From: Hymenochaete sp. R1 | Taxonomy: Eukaryota > Basidiomycota > Agaricomycetes > Hymenochaetales > Hymenochaetaceae | Direction: 5' to 3' | DNA length: 64,000 nt | Assembly: GCA_019400425.1 (NCBI GenBank) | Contig: JAFREE010000102.1 | Location: forward strand, 24,655 to 88,654 | Part shown: positions 21,842 to 32,454 of the stretch, in pieces | Numbering within the stretch: position 1 is the stretch's first letter | Layout of the letters: each line of letters opens with the position of its first letter | Position numbers and translations under genes: made by a program | Notes under the pieces: generated by a model | The model's input: only the letters and a program-made list of their open reading frames with translations | Database searches by the model: none | What the model was told of the DNA's origin: nothing

Positions 21842-24800
21842 ATGTCCGACGCCTGTCGTACTTCCAAGAGAACAAGATTTCTCACTCCCAAGACTCAGGT
21901 CTTGTATAGTGGTCATGAACCACCGTTATTATCCGAGCAAAGCTCGTCTGCTTCCCGGAAATGGGTGCATTCTTTCAAAGACTTAAAAGCAAATCTTATC
22001 CAGCCCGCACCTTCGTTTATTGATTCGGATCGTTTTACTTTTGTACAATGTGCCCGGACGACCGCTGATATCTCCCATTCAACGATGGAGTCTACTCTTG
22101 TCATTCGAGACATCCCTATCACGGTTTTAAAGCGATTCCAAATCCACGAACTTCAGCAAGTTTTTTCATCCCTCGGTGTTGCGCACACTGTCGGTGCTCG
22201 TCCCACTAAACAAGTCATATTGAATGACCTTCTCAGCCTTCGTGCTCGGTTTTCCAATTTGTTGTTTGTATTCAAGGCGAACTCTTTCCATACTACGTTG
22301 GATCGGTGTTCTTCTTCTTTCTCGTACACTTCCTTGTCTCAGTTTTCAACTACTCCTGTTGCGGACCATCTAAAGTCGCAACCATTTTCATTTCGCGGTA
22401 TCACAAACGTCGAAGATAATGAATCGGTACGGGAGTCCATAATGGTGGTCCAGGGAGCGCCTCCTCAACTTCTCTCCCGTCTTACTTTGCCTTGTTTAAG
22501 GGCCATTGCCTCTTTCTTCGAAATATCATTGGTTAATTCAAAGTCTCGTTATCATACGCTAAAAGATTTGAGATCCCGAACTAATGAGTCTTCTCCATGT
22601 AGGATCGTCTTTTCTTGTTCGACTGTGTTCACCATACTTGCTGCTGCAGACGTCGATTTTGACTATCCTCCATCTCAGCTGGGATTCGATCTTTTGGAAG
22701 ACTTTATTAACAATTGGTGCGACGCGGTAAGTCCACGTAACATTGAAGAATGCGGGTGTGGAGCTTGCGGCCAATTACGACCCGTTATCGATGTTGTCAA
22801 CTTCGATCGCCTCCAAGACCTCGACCTCTCACCTCTTTCCAATGACTTTCCCGATACAACACCATGCACTCGTGCTCCTCGTATGTCCTCCTCCGATCCC
22901 ATACAACCATTACCTGGGCCGGTTTTGGACTGGTCCTGTAGAGGGATATGCAAGACGTGCATTTCTCATATAAAAAAAGATCGATGTCCGCCACTTGCGC
23001 TCGCCAAAGGTCTATGGTTGGGTCCTGTTCCCGATGTTCTTCGTGATGTAAATTATGCTGAACGATTGATTGTTTCGAGGCATCAACACAACGTATTCTG
23101 TGTTAGGGCCAAGTCTGGTAGACTTAGGACAAAAGGTAATGTAATTCTCGTCCCATCTCCAGTTCGAAAGGTTTACAACATCCTTCCCCCACCCAAAAAA
23201 GATTTCAAAGAAATCTTTGCGTTCTGTTTCACTGGAGAGACATTCCCGTCTTCTGATTTACTAGACAGAATGCCCTTCCTCGTTCGGAAAGACAAGGTTT
23301 TTGACATTCTTACATTTCTCAAGCTCAACAATCCGGAATATGCAGATCTTGAAATAAGTCTCGAAAATCTCGAAACTTACTCTGACAACCAGATTCCTGT
23401 TCAACCGAGGTGGACTCAAACTCTTGATGCAGGGAATCGAGATCATCTTGCGACTGCTGTGCACGATTCCGCTATTGAAGAAGGAGTGACGTCCGCCACT
23501 GACGAAATCGAAATTCCCTTCACAGTTACAGGTATTTCATATGACACTTACTCGCAAGCTTCTACCGATCCCATCGCATTAAAGGCCTTTGCAATACAAA
23601 CATTGGTTAGAGGTCAGATGGTCGTCGGTATCGGTAGAGGCGACGAACCGGTAAAAACGTTTGACAACGAGCATCTCCTTACTCAATCATATCCATGGCT
23701 ATTCCCCTATGGCTACGGAGGAATCGGTAACGAACGTGGTGTTGGTCCGCGCTTGACTAACTCTGAATGGATCAAGTGGCTTCTCTTTTACCACGACAAA
23801 CGTTTCCAGCTCGATGGTGAGTTTATCATCCTTTGCTTTAATCTCTTCCAGATCAGACAGTGTGTCACTAGGGGTAATCTCATGTCCAAAAGGAGCTCCT
23901 TTGTAGATGTCTCTGAACGTCTCAAAAACATAAATCTGTCCGTTCTTTCATCTATTGTTTCTCGTATGAAAGCCGGCGAGAGGGTAACAGCCCAGACTCC
24001 AGAAGAGCAGGCATGTTTCCATCTTTTAAGTGATGTAGATCTCGTCGGTAACTCAGTTTTCGCTTCCGTGTCCTCGAAAAAAACATTGCGGAGCCAGATC
24101 TGGTCTGTCATTTGCGCCAGAGGCGCTCCGACGTGGTTTATTACAATCACACCACCTGATGGGAAGAATCCCATCTCCCTTTATTACGCGGATACCAAAG
24201 AGTATTTTCATCCTCTACCTCTCAATGCTAATACCCGTTACTCCATAGTTGCTAAAAACCCCGTCGGCGCCGCGCGGTTCTTTCATCTCATGGTACAACT
24301 TTTTACTCGACATGCATTGCAAGGGTCAGAAGAAAAAGGCGGGTTGTTTGGTAAGACCTCTGCTTACTTTGGGACGGTCGAACAACAGGGTAGACTGACT
24401 CTTCATCTTCATCTTTTACTCTGGATTGAGGGGGCGCCGCCCCTTGAAGAAATACGGCAGAAGCTGTTGTCAAGTGACAGTCAGTTTCAACAAGAACTCA
24501 TTTCTTACTTTGAATCGTGCCATACAGGCGATCTCATGACAGGTTCGTACTCCGACGTCCTTCAGCGACGAGCTCAGAATGAAGCTCCTGGATACGATCC
24601 CGTTCAGGATCTTCCCCGTCCAGTACCCCCGAAATGTGCCGCATCTTGCGTGGATGGCTGTTCCGGTCCCCTGTGCCTCGCCTGTTCCAATAACAAGTCC
24701 TGGTGGCAATCCTTCCCAGCTGAGGTCGATTCCATTGTAAGTCGCTGCAACTTTCATACCTGTGCTCCATTTTCGTGCGGAAAAGATCCCCGCGATTCTT

Positions 24801-27800
24801 CCTCCAGATGCAAGGCCCGCTTTCCCAGACCCACTCATCCGGATTCAACAATTACAGATGACGGTGTCGTTGTTCTGAAAAAAACCGAATCCATGATGAA
24901 CACATATAATCCAGTTCTGTCATACCTTCTGCGATCAAATACCGACGTTACATGCCTCCAATCAGGAACTGCTTTAAAGGCTGTCGTTATGTACGCAACT
25001 AATTACATCACCAAGACTCCACTCAAGGCCGCTGTTATGTTCGATACCATGCTCGACCAACTTACAAAGAACAAGATTCCTTCTGACGTCGACGACGACC
25101 AACAATGTGATGCAAGTCGACGGGTTTTGACGAAAACTGTCAACGCTCTCACTGCCAAACAGGAAATCGGTAGCCCTATGGCGGCTGCCTACTTACTTGG
25201 CCATCCCGATCATTATACCGATCACGAGTTCGTAAATTTTCCTTGGAAACAATTTGTCGCCGTCACAGCTCACAAAATGCACAGTTCCGTTGATACAAAT
25301 GACATCCCTTTCTCTGATTATGACAGTCAACGCCTTTTCATAACTAAGGATGGGGATTCTTTCGTTCCGTATCACGTCGTAATGGATTATATGTATCGTC
25401 CCATAGAGCTCGAGCATATAAACCCATATGATTTCATTCTCCTTTACAAAAAGATTCCGCTTCCGTTGAGCAAGAAGAAGGGTGGCATACTGAAAGGTCA
25501 GCTTTCTCATGATCGTAATTCGTCTGCCGTTCCTCTCCCTGATCCCGAACTTTCTTGTACGAGTTCAGTTCTCGGCAAGAGAAAACGTCGGATGACATCG
25601 AAGATGCAACAACTTCAAGCTTCCACGACTGATTCCTTTGACGAACATTCTCCCTCAAAAGCCGACCGGCTGCTTCGTTTTACTCCTGATCACCCTCTTT
25701 TCAAAACACATGGTATCTCTATGCTTTCCTCCAATGCGAAACGAATCCCTAATTTCTTAAAACACCCACCATCTCAATCTTCTTCTGATGCCGAATATTT
25801 CTACCTCTCCATGCTAACAATTTTCATGCATTGGAGAGACGGGTCCGACATCTGCTCCTCGGGCAGTACATTGAGCGAAACTTACCATTCTCATCACTTC
25901 ACTGACCGTCAGCGCCAACTCATCAAGAACTTTAATGTCAGAAACGAATGCCTCCGCTCCGCTGATGACTTTTTTGCGCAACGTAAGCAGGCTCCTCTCT
26001 CTTCCGATGACATACCTGCTGTTTTGGCTGATTATCGTGTTGAGGAACTGCATGCCGACATGGATGAGGATATCGTACAGAACGATCAAGGTGATGACGA
26101 TGTATCGCATCTCCTTCTACCAACAAATACTTCCCTTCTTGAACAACAACGAGCCGTTCACATTACAAATATTCTTAACCACACAGGCTGGTCGTCTCTT
26201 CGTCAAGACAACACAATCATTACTGGTGTCGGCGATGAGGATGATAATCGGCCGTCATTTCTCGGTCAGCTTCCATCGTATTGGAAAGATAAACTGACAA
26301 AGGTTCGTGACGCTGTTGTTCATTCTATTCAATATGGGCCGACTCATGCACCTCCTTCACAACCAAACACGTTACATGATGACGTCGTTCCTCTCCGATT
26401 CGGTGAAGACAATCCTTTCAGATTTCCTCCGCATTATGACCCACGTGCAATAATGGACTCAATATGCAGCACATTTTCTCTCAACGCACAACAGGAACGA
26501 GCGTTCCGAATTGTCGCTCAACATTCCTTGCATGCAGGTGGAGACCAGTTACGCATGTATATTGGCGGAATGGGTGGCACGGGCAAATCACAGGTCATCA
26601 AATCTTTGAATGAATTCTTTCGCGAACGACGCATGGGTGACGCCCTTTCCCTTTTAGCACCAACAGGCGCTGCAGCCGTTTTGTTGGGAGGGTCGACTTA
26701 CCATTCCTTCCTTGGATTTAATAAGGGCACTTCCGATGATGAGTATTCATTCTCTTCACCGAACGCACTTGCCGAACTTGATTCTAAGATGAAGAATGTT
26801 AAATACCTGTTCATTGATGAGGTTTCAATGATTAGCTTGCAGAGTCTTCAGAGTATTTCAGAGAGACTGAATCAGGTACGGAATAGTACTTCTACTTCGC
26901 CTTTTGGGGGATTCAATGTCATCTTTGCAGGCGACTTTGCGCAGTTAAAACCCGCCATGGGCTCTCCCATTTACACTACTCTTGCAAAGATACGGCATGG
27001 GATCACTCCTGCAAGGATTAGACCTTCCAAATCAATAGAAAAAGCTACGGAGGGTAAAGCCCTATGGAATCAGGTAACAACGGTTGTAATGCTAACGCAA
27101 AATATGCGTCAGACTTCTCAGTCGATCAACGAGTCCAAATACAGAAACTTACTAGAACACTTACGCATGCGTGCATGTACAGACGACGACATCTCATTCC
27201 TTCGCTCTTTGCAGGCTGATAGTTCTCAAGAGAAACGGGTTTTCGCACGGTCTCTTCCCCGGAACTTGTCAATAATCACTCCTTTCAATGTTGAAAGAGA
27301 CACTATCAATTTAATCGGTCAATCCTTGTTATCTGCTGAAATGGGCAAGCCCCTCATAAAATTCTACTCTATTGATCGCCCTGTCAAGCACCAGCAAACA
27401 TCTGCAGACCCATTCTTAAAGACTGGTCATATATCCATCCGTGAGCAGGACGAACTGTGGAACCTTTTACCGGGTAAAACGCAACATATACCGGGTTCTC
27501 TTTCTATCTGTAAAGGGATGCCTGTCATGATTCGGAAAAACGATGCTACCCAACTTGGAGTAACAAATGGTGCTGAGGCGTTCGTCGTCACATGGGATTG
27601 TCATGAATTTCGACAAGGTATGTACACTTTAGATACCTTGTTTGTCGAGCTACGCGATCCTCCTCGTCCCATTTATATCCCAGGCCTGCCCCCCAATGTC
27701 GTTCCGTTAGTCGCACGAGAGGAACAAGTTGAGTGTCACTATCCTAGCAGATACAAGCGCCACGTTCGTCGGCGCCAAGTTCCCGTCGTTTTAAATTTTG

Positions 27801-29167
27801 CCATGACTGATTACTCTTCTCAAGGCCGAAGCCGTGAAATCAATGTTGTATACTTACGTAATTGTAGGACCCACCATTCTGTTTATGTAGCATTGTCCCG
27901 GAGCACTTCTGCTGAAAAAACTCTTATCCTCGACGGCGTGAACGAGAATCTTCTCAAAGGCGGATTGGGCGCTGATCTGCACCGCGAGTTCCAGCACATC
28001 AATAAACTGGATCGAATAACACTTTACAGATACGAGTCTCTCTTTATCCAGGATGTCCCTTCACCCACTCGTATAGCTTTGTTTCATGCTTTTGATAAGT
28101 ATTTGTCCGCCCGAGGCATCGGAGACGGCGAAAACCGTCGCGCGCGACTTCTGGCTCAATCAACAGGATCGCTAACACATCACCATCCGCGTCAGTTGAA
28201 CAATTCTTCTACAGGACGAAACGTTGCTCAAAGACAGCCGCGTGACGACGATATCCAATTTCCTGTGCCGCGTGTCCATTCTGAAAATCCTTCATACGTT
28301 GGTTTGCGATGGGACTCTCGAAACCAGTCTTGTGCGTACGATTCTGTGTTTTCGACGATATACAACTGCTGGAAATCTTTGCACGGCAAAAACATCGATG
28401 AAAGGGACAAATGCTTACGACCGTCTCTCCTCCAAAACTTCGTTCAAATAGACAGAGATGGATGTTCCTTTGAAGCCGTCCGGGACAATGAGCGCAAACT
28501 CATGCACTCCTTCGACAGTTCATTGTTTCCTTTCGGAAACGTGATGATCGAGTCTCCACCCGTTGCCCAATACGCGTTCTCCTCAAACCATACCTATGCC
28601 ATCCAAATCGTCTCCTGTTCCATATGCGAGACCACGATTTCTGCAAAGGTGAATGCTTGTTTTATCTCAGATTATGGCAAGTACGTTCGATTCAATGAAC
28701 AAACGTCTCACTCCAATGCATCGTTTAATACCGAGGCCTGGGTAAATTACTATCTCCGGAACTTCGCGTCAACTTGCACTGCTTGTGGTTCTTTCGTGGA
28801 AATACCGTACCGTGACGTTTCTATTTGCTTTTCGTTTTGCAGTATGCTATGTATTGAACTGCCTGATACATCACAAGACTTGCGTGTTTGTTTGTCTATC
28901 ACAGTTGATGACCCGTCGCATTCTAATTCGCAAGCTACGTACCGATTGGCTGGAGCGGTCTACTATCGTGATCAACATTTCACGTCCGCACTCTTTGATT
29001 CAAAACGGGAGACATGGTGGAGTGACGGAATGCTCCAACATGGCACTTACGTTACGTCGGGTTCATCCCTGTTGCATGTCTCGGGACTTCAAAAGTCCCC
29101 TATTCCTGGACAGTTCCCCACTTTAATTTTCTATACCCGTGTCGCGGATGCTGCATCTCCTGATTGA
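21842..29167 (+). CDS. Helitron Rep-helicase with C-terminal protease-like domain
   Basis: One 2441-codon frame without a stop. Order: N-terminal region; a Cys-rich domain near residues 300-340 (CGCGACGQLRP, CRGICKTC) with LAKGLWLGPVP, typical of the DUF6570 part of fungal Helitrons; a Helitron-like N domain from about 610 (FDNEHLLTQSYPWLFPYGYG); the HUH nuclease motif HLHLHLLLW near 853; the catalytic tyrosine pair YATNYITK (YxxxY) near 1050; a PIF1/RecD helicase with Walker A GGMGGTGKS near 1575, Walker B LFIDEVSM near 1658, LTQNMRQ, and late motifs SSQGRSREINVVYL and YVALSRS near 2015. After the helicase, residues about 2150-2441 form a separate domain: a Cys box LRWDSRNQSCAYDS (candidate Cys about 2164) and a His box YRDQHFTSAL (candidate His about 2380), with paired CxxC motifs between, as in USP-type deubiquitinases. 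The protein would nick, unwind and replicate the element in the nucleus. All key motifs look intact. Confidence 0.92.
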   Translation: MSDACRTSKRTRFLTPKTQVLYSGHEPPLLSEQSSSASRKWVHSFKDLKANLIQPAPSFIDSDRFTFVQCARTTADISHSTMESTLVIRDIPITVLKRFQIHELQQVFSSLGVAHTVGARPTKQVILNDLLSLRARFSNLLFVFKANSFHTTLDRCSSSFSYTSLSQFSTTPVADHLKSQPFSFRGITNVEDNESVRESIMVVQGAPPQLLSRLTLPCLRAIASFFEISLVNSKSRYHTLKDLRSRTNESSPCRIVFSCSTVFTILAAADVDFDYPPSQLGFDLLEDFINNWCDAVSPRNIEECGCGACGQLRPVIDVVNFDRLQDLDLSPLSNDFPDTTPCTRAPRMSSSDPIQPLPGPVLDWSCRGICKTCISHIKKDRCPPLALAKGLWLGPVPDVLRDVNYAERLIVSRHQHNVFCVRAKSGRLRTKGNVILVPSPVRKVYNILPPPKKDFKEIFAFCFTGETFPSSDLLDRMPFLVRKDKVFDILTFLKLNNPEYADLEISLENLETYSDNQIPVQPRWTQTLDAGNRDHLATAVHDSAIEEGVTSATDEIEIPFTVTGISYDTYSQASTDPIALKAFAIQTLVRGQMVVGIGRGDEPVKTFDNEHLLTQSYPWLFPYGYGGIGNERGVGPRLTNSEWIKWLLFYHDKRFQLDGEFIILCFNLFQIRQCVTRGNLMSKRSSFVDVSERLKNINLSVLSSIVSRMKAGERVTAQTPEEQACFHLLSDVDLVGNSVFASVSSKKTLRSQIWSVICARGAPTWFITITPPDGKNPISLYYADTKEYFHPLPLNANTRYSIVAKNPVGAARFFHLMVQLFTRHALQGSEEKGGLFGKTSAYFGTVEQQGRLTLHLHLLLWIEGAPPLEEIRQKLLSSDSQFQQELISYFESCHTGDLMTGSYSDVLQRRAQNEAPGYDPVQDLPRPVPPKCAASCVDGCSGPLCLACSNNKSWWQSFPAEVDSIVSRCNFHTCAPFSCGKDPRDSSSRCKARFPRPTHPDSTITDDGVVVLKKTESMMNTYNPVLSYLLRSNTDVTCLQSGTALKAVVMYATNYITKTPLKAAVMFDTMLDQLTKNKIPSDVDDDQQCDASRRVLTKTVNALTAKQEIGSPMAAAYLLGHPDHYTDHEFVNFPWKQFVAVTAHKMHSSVDTNDIPFSDYDSQRLFITKDGDSFVPYHVVMDYMYRPIELEHINPYDFILLYKKIPLPLSKKKGGILKGQLSHDRNSSAVPLPDPELSCTSSVLGKRKRRMTSKMQQLQASTTDSFDEHSPSKADRLLRFTPDHPLFKTHGISMLSSNAKRIPNFLKHPPSQSSSDAEYFYLSMLTIFMHWRDGSDICSSGSTLSETYHSHHFTDRQRQLIKNFNVRNECLRSADDFFAQRKQAPLSSDDIPAVLADYRVEELHADMDEDIVQNDQGDDDVSHLLLPTNTSLLEQQRAVHITNILNHTGWSSLRQDNTIITGVGDEDDNRPSFLGQLPSYWKDKLTKVRDAVVHSIQYGPTHAPPSQPNTLHDDVVPLRFGEDNPFRFPPHYDPRAIMDSICSTFSLNAQQERAFRIVAQHSLHAGGDQLRMYIGGMGGTGKSQVIKSLNEFFRERRMGDALSLLAPTGAAAVLLGGSTYHSFLGFNKGTSDDEYSFSSPNALAELDSKMKNVKYLFIDEVSMISLQSLQSISERLNQVRNSTSTSPFGGFNVIFAGDFAQLKPAMGSPIYTTLAKIRHGITPARIRPSKSIEKATEGKALWNQVTTVVMLTQNMRQTSQSINESKYRNLLEHLRMRACTDDDISFLRSLQADSSQEKRVFARSLPRNLSIITPFNVERDTINLIGQSLLSAEMGKPLIKFYSIDRPVKHQQTSADPFLKTGHISIREQDELWNLLPGKTQHIPGSLSICKGMPVMIRKNDATQLGVTNGAEAFVVTWDCHEFRQGMYTLDTLFVELRDPPRPIYIPGLPPNVVPLVAREEQVECHYPSRYKRHVRRRQVPVVLNFAMTDYSSQGRSREINVVYLRNCRTHHSVYVALSRSTSAEKTLILDGVNENLLKGGLGADLHREFQHINKLDRITLYRYESLFIQDVPSPTRIALFHAFDKYLSARGIGDGENRRARLLAQSTGSLTHHHPRQLNNSSTGRNVAQRQPRDDDIQFPVPRVHSENPSYVGLRWDSRNQSCAYDSVFSTIYNCWKSLHGKNIDERDKCLRPSLLQNFVQIDRDGCSFEAVRDNERKLMHSFDSSLFPFGNVMIESPPVAQYAFSSNHTYAIQIVSCSICETTISAKVNACFISDYGKYVRFNEQTSHSNASFNTEAWVNYYLRNFASTCTACGSFVEIPYRDVSICFSFCSMLCIELPDTSQDLRVCLSITVDDPSHSNSQATYRLAGAVYYRDQHFTSALFDSKRETWWSDGMLQHGTYVTSGSSLLHVSGLQKSPIPGQFPTLIFYTRVADAASPD

Positions 29168-29396
29168 CTTCCGAGACATGCAAACCCGCGTACCATTCAA
29201 CAATTCGGTCCCGGTCCCAGAACATCTTTCTTGACTGGCAACGCCAACCTCACTTAGCGCCCCTGGTAAAGGTTAGTCGCACAATTTGTCTAAGTATACC
29301 TCTTTTAACACTTATACAGCGACAATCTGCAATTGAGGGGTTAAACTGCCCTTGACCGACGAGGCCACGCAATTGTACCGAAAGACTTGAACATTA

Positions 29397-29541
29397 CACA
29401 CTTGAATTACTGGCGGTATGTTAATGAAAGGTACATACCGTTCTATGGAAACGTCGCTATCAAATGTCTCGGTTCTCCCAGACATTCCTGTTCCCGGTCA
29501 GATTCCTGCTTTCGTGTTTTATACCCGTGTCGTACAAACGT
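29397..29541 (+). pseudogene. Degraded second copy of the helicase C-terminus
   Basis: This segment contains words matching the last part of the helicase frame: the sequence coding FYTRV (TATACCCGTGTCG) occurs both at about 29139 and 29521, preceded in both by a PxPGQ-type coding segment. The frame here drifts (LPDIPVPGQIPAFVFYTRVV can be read in one frame but not joined to the upstream ORF). It is probably a leftover of a related protease-like domain, from tandem duplication or an older element. Confidence 0.5.
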
Positions 29542-29629
29542 AGACTCCTATGTGCTATCCGAGACCTTGCCTGACAATGAATAAATAGTGTTAGCCAATG
29601 CCTGTAATCATGTTTGTTTTACCAGCACA

Positions 29630-30396
29630 ATGCAACTTCTTTACCCTCGAATTGTTGATCTCCACGGCAAAGTTCTTGTCTCCCCTTTCTCTGGACAACA
29701 TCTTGGTCCCGCTCGACCGCTTCAATCCGAATCTCGGCCCATCATTCTCAAAGTGCGTTTCTTTTTCGTTCCTGCATTTCCATTACTAACACAACTCAGA
29801 TATGCAACGAATATCAACAGGAATGTTTCATTGAAATGTCCAATTCCATGCCTATGCTTTTTCTCCAACTTGCGATAGCCATGTACTTCGACATACCTAT
29901 TCGTTGCTTCGATTGTGCGTACGAAACCACTGTCATCCGTGACAACCATACACCGTTTGGTTTGAATATCCCTGATAAAGGTAACAGTCAGAACATCGTA
30001 AAGACACTTCATCCTCGCTCATACTTCTCTGTAGGTGTTATATGGGTTCGGGAAATTAAGATTTCCCTAACGGTATGTTAAATAATCCTTCACATGACAT
30101 AGCTAATGCTCATTGTTAAAAGATAGAATATGTGAACGGTTACTGCGAACACATCGATACCCATACCAATCAGCCATTCATCAAAATTCAGGCCTTATCG
30201 TCCCTCAATTTTGGAATCAGCCTCCGCCGCCTGTCTTTTTCTGTGCACGGAAAACACATAGAAGACACTGACACACCTTCCTCGCTCGGACTGACATCGG
30301 GAGGTATGTTTAAGATCAAGTCATCCTTTCGCTCGTTAACTTAACTTTTCAGACACCATATGGGTCAAAATTGATCCGCGATGCTTTGACGATTAG
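29630..30396 (+). CDS. SUMO-like beta-grasp protein, Helitron-adjacent
   Basis: Four exons (29630-29752, 29800-30072, 30123-30303, 30353-30396) join in frame to about 206 residues; all introns are GT-AG and one has CTAAC. The N-terminal half (MQLLYPRIVDLHGKVLV; FLQLAIAMYFDIPIRC) is unrecognised. The C-terminal 75 residues read as a ubiquitin-like fold: a first strand ISLTIEYVNG, a helix region PFIKIQALSS, then SLRRLSFSVHGKHI, DTDTPSSLGLTSGD, and TIWVKID. This matches the SUMO pattern (LRFLFDG...I...TP..LGM...D.I.V) feature by feature. There is no C-terminal Gly-Gly; the chain ends CFDD, so conjugation as a modifier is unlikely and it may work as a fixed SUMO-like domain, as in Rad60/Nip45 proteins. 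It starts about 460 bases after the helicase, same strand. Confidence 0.65.
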
Positions 30397-32454
30397 GTAT
30401 CTGGTGCGCTGGAATATTAGGGCTGCGGTTTTAGAAGCATACACTCACGTATAATTTGGTTCTCGAATGTCAATGTTAACATTTTCTCACCTAAATAAAC
30501 ATCCCAATCTATTCACGGTTTAACTACGTGCCGCGACATGTACATTATCTCTACGAAAATAGAAAAGATCGGTCACATGACTTGTGTTCGATTGAAAGAA
30601 AACCCTACTTTTTCCATACCCACCTATTCATTTCCTTCACGTTGCGTACTAGATTAGTGCCGCCGTCGGTTTTCGATGCCTGTTTCAAACGAATACCTGT
30701 AAAATCAAAATGAGTTGTTCCTTTATATTTTACTTTCGCCAAATATGCTCACCTCGTATTCTCTCTTCAGCGTCATTGGTAATCAAATTACCAACAATGA
30801 CCGTCGTGACACCCCTTCCGGAGCCAGTGATATATACGTGCCTGTGGACAAATTATAGGCCTGACCCTCTGCATTACCACCCTTCCATTAACCACCCTCG
30901 TCGTCCACGTCTTTGCTATCTTCCTGACATGAATCCTACTGGCCAAGAACCCTCTCAATGACCGGTTATAGAAATGTAAGACACAGTCAACCTGGCGAGC
31001 GAAATGAAAGAAGGATAGTTTTCAAATACATCGTAAGTCAACGTATCAAAACTTGCCTGTTTGCTGTGCCTAATGTTCATAATACCTCCTTGTGTCGTCT
31101 ATAGATTCAACAGTGCAAACCCCGACAGATTTCACTCGACTCCATTTTGTGGCTGTCACTGGCTATGCACTATTGAGTACAGTCGCCTCAGGGTTCACAC
31201 CGCCGCAGACACGAACGGGCCCGTATTCAAAAATAGGCGTTTCCAGATCCATCTTGGTTTTTTCGAGGACGTGCAATCTCGCAAGCAGATGCAAAATCTG
31301 ATAAAACGCAGACCATTAAAATTGAGTTCACTCGGTACGAATCGATGAACGTTATTACAAATTGTCACCTACTTTGACCAGGTCACTGTAGAAATGGTCG
31401 CAACAAACAGAAACCCAAAGTCGTCAAATACGCATGCGATGCTCGGCACTCGAATCCGTCGTATCCGTAACAGGTACTTTCTATCTGTGTATACACGTCA
31501 GCAATGGCCAGAACATTTCAAAAACTTTCCGTTTGTATGTCAACGTACAACACAATTGTGTCGTGCTTACAGAAAGTCCAACAGGCTTTGAACGTATTAG
31601 TTTCCCAGGCCGCCAGGGCGTAAGTTGTTATTTATTACCTGAAAAAGTTGCCGCTAAAAGTATGCATGCAGATGTGCCATCCACAGCGCGAGGAACAAAT
31701 TCTTCGTTAAAGAAAACGCTTGAGAGGGTAATCGCGCGTACCTAGCATTTTTAACACCCAAACCTGGGCTGCGCGTATGGAGCACTTTCAACATCCAGAA
31801 CTTACTTGCCAACCTTTCCTTCCCAGAATGTCCTAAATTTGTTTTTCCTCACCTTGCAGAAACCCTTTCAGTACAAGCCTATCATCAACGCCCAAATATG
31901 ACTTCAAAAACTGAAAACATCTGGTGGCTTGGTTTTGCTTGTTACCGCATGTTCCGGTCACTCACTTCGCTCATGCTCAATCTGGCACCTCTCAATCTAT
32001 CTCCTCCAAGTCCCTGTTCTTTGTCTGGAGGACCTCAACGGATTTCTACAAAAAACTCCAATCGTCCATGACGGATTCATTATTGTCTCCGGTGTTTGAA
32101 AAGTTCAAGAAGCTGTTTTTTAAAATACTGAAGGCGTTTCTGGTCTCTATCAAAAACTTGGTCACAATTATAGGAGATCCAATCCGAAAAAATGACTTAA
32201 CTAATATTGACACTTGTGAAATAACGTAGATCCTTTCGCGGTTCGCGGTCGTGGTCTTCAATCGCATTGTATACAGTGACCGTCGACGTCGTACCCAGGT
32301 ATGTCTCCTACTTCTGCTTTTTGTTTCATTCTAAGTTAATTCCATTCTACTCTTTGTCAAAAGAAAAGAATAGAAAAACAACCCGAAAGAACTTGTAAGT
32401 GGCTAGGTGTTACCTTGCAACGTATGGCCGAAATTTCGTCCAAATAGACACTTC
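30397..32454 (+). other. Unresolved interior of the Helitron region
   Basis: About 2 kb with several plus-strand open pieces that may be exons of one or two genes, none recognised: one at 30788-30961 starting MTVVTPLPEPVIYT and rich in Pro and His; one at 31092-31300; and one at 31434-31745 with FRLYVNVQHNCVVL and ERVIART before its stop. I could not join them with confident splice sites. The base composition matches the Helitron genes rather than the flanks. Confidence 0.35.

Noticed and set aside
23820..23855. A 35-base intron in the helicase (GTGAGTTT...TTCCAG)
   Set aside because: Removing it shifts the frame to a quick stop, and the translated stretch fits the conserved region of fungal Helitron proteins, so it is exon.
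22675..24851. Minus-strand open frames of 95-128 codons across the helicase
   Set aside because: They are shadows of the long plus-strand coding frame with no domain of their own.
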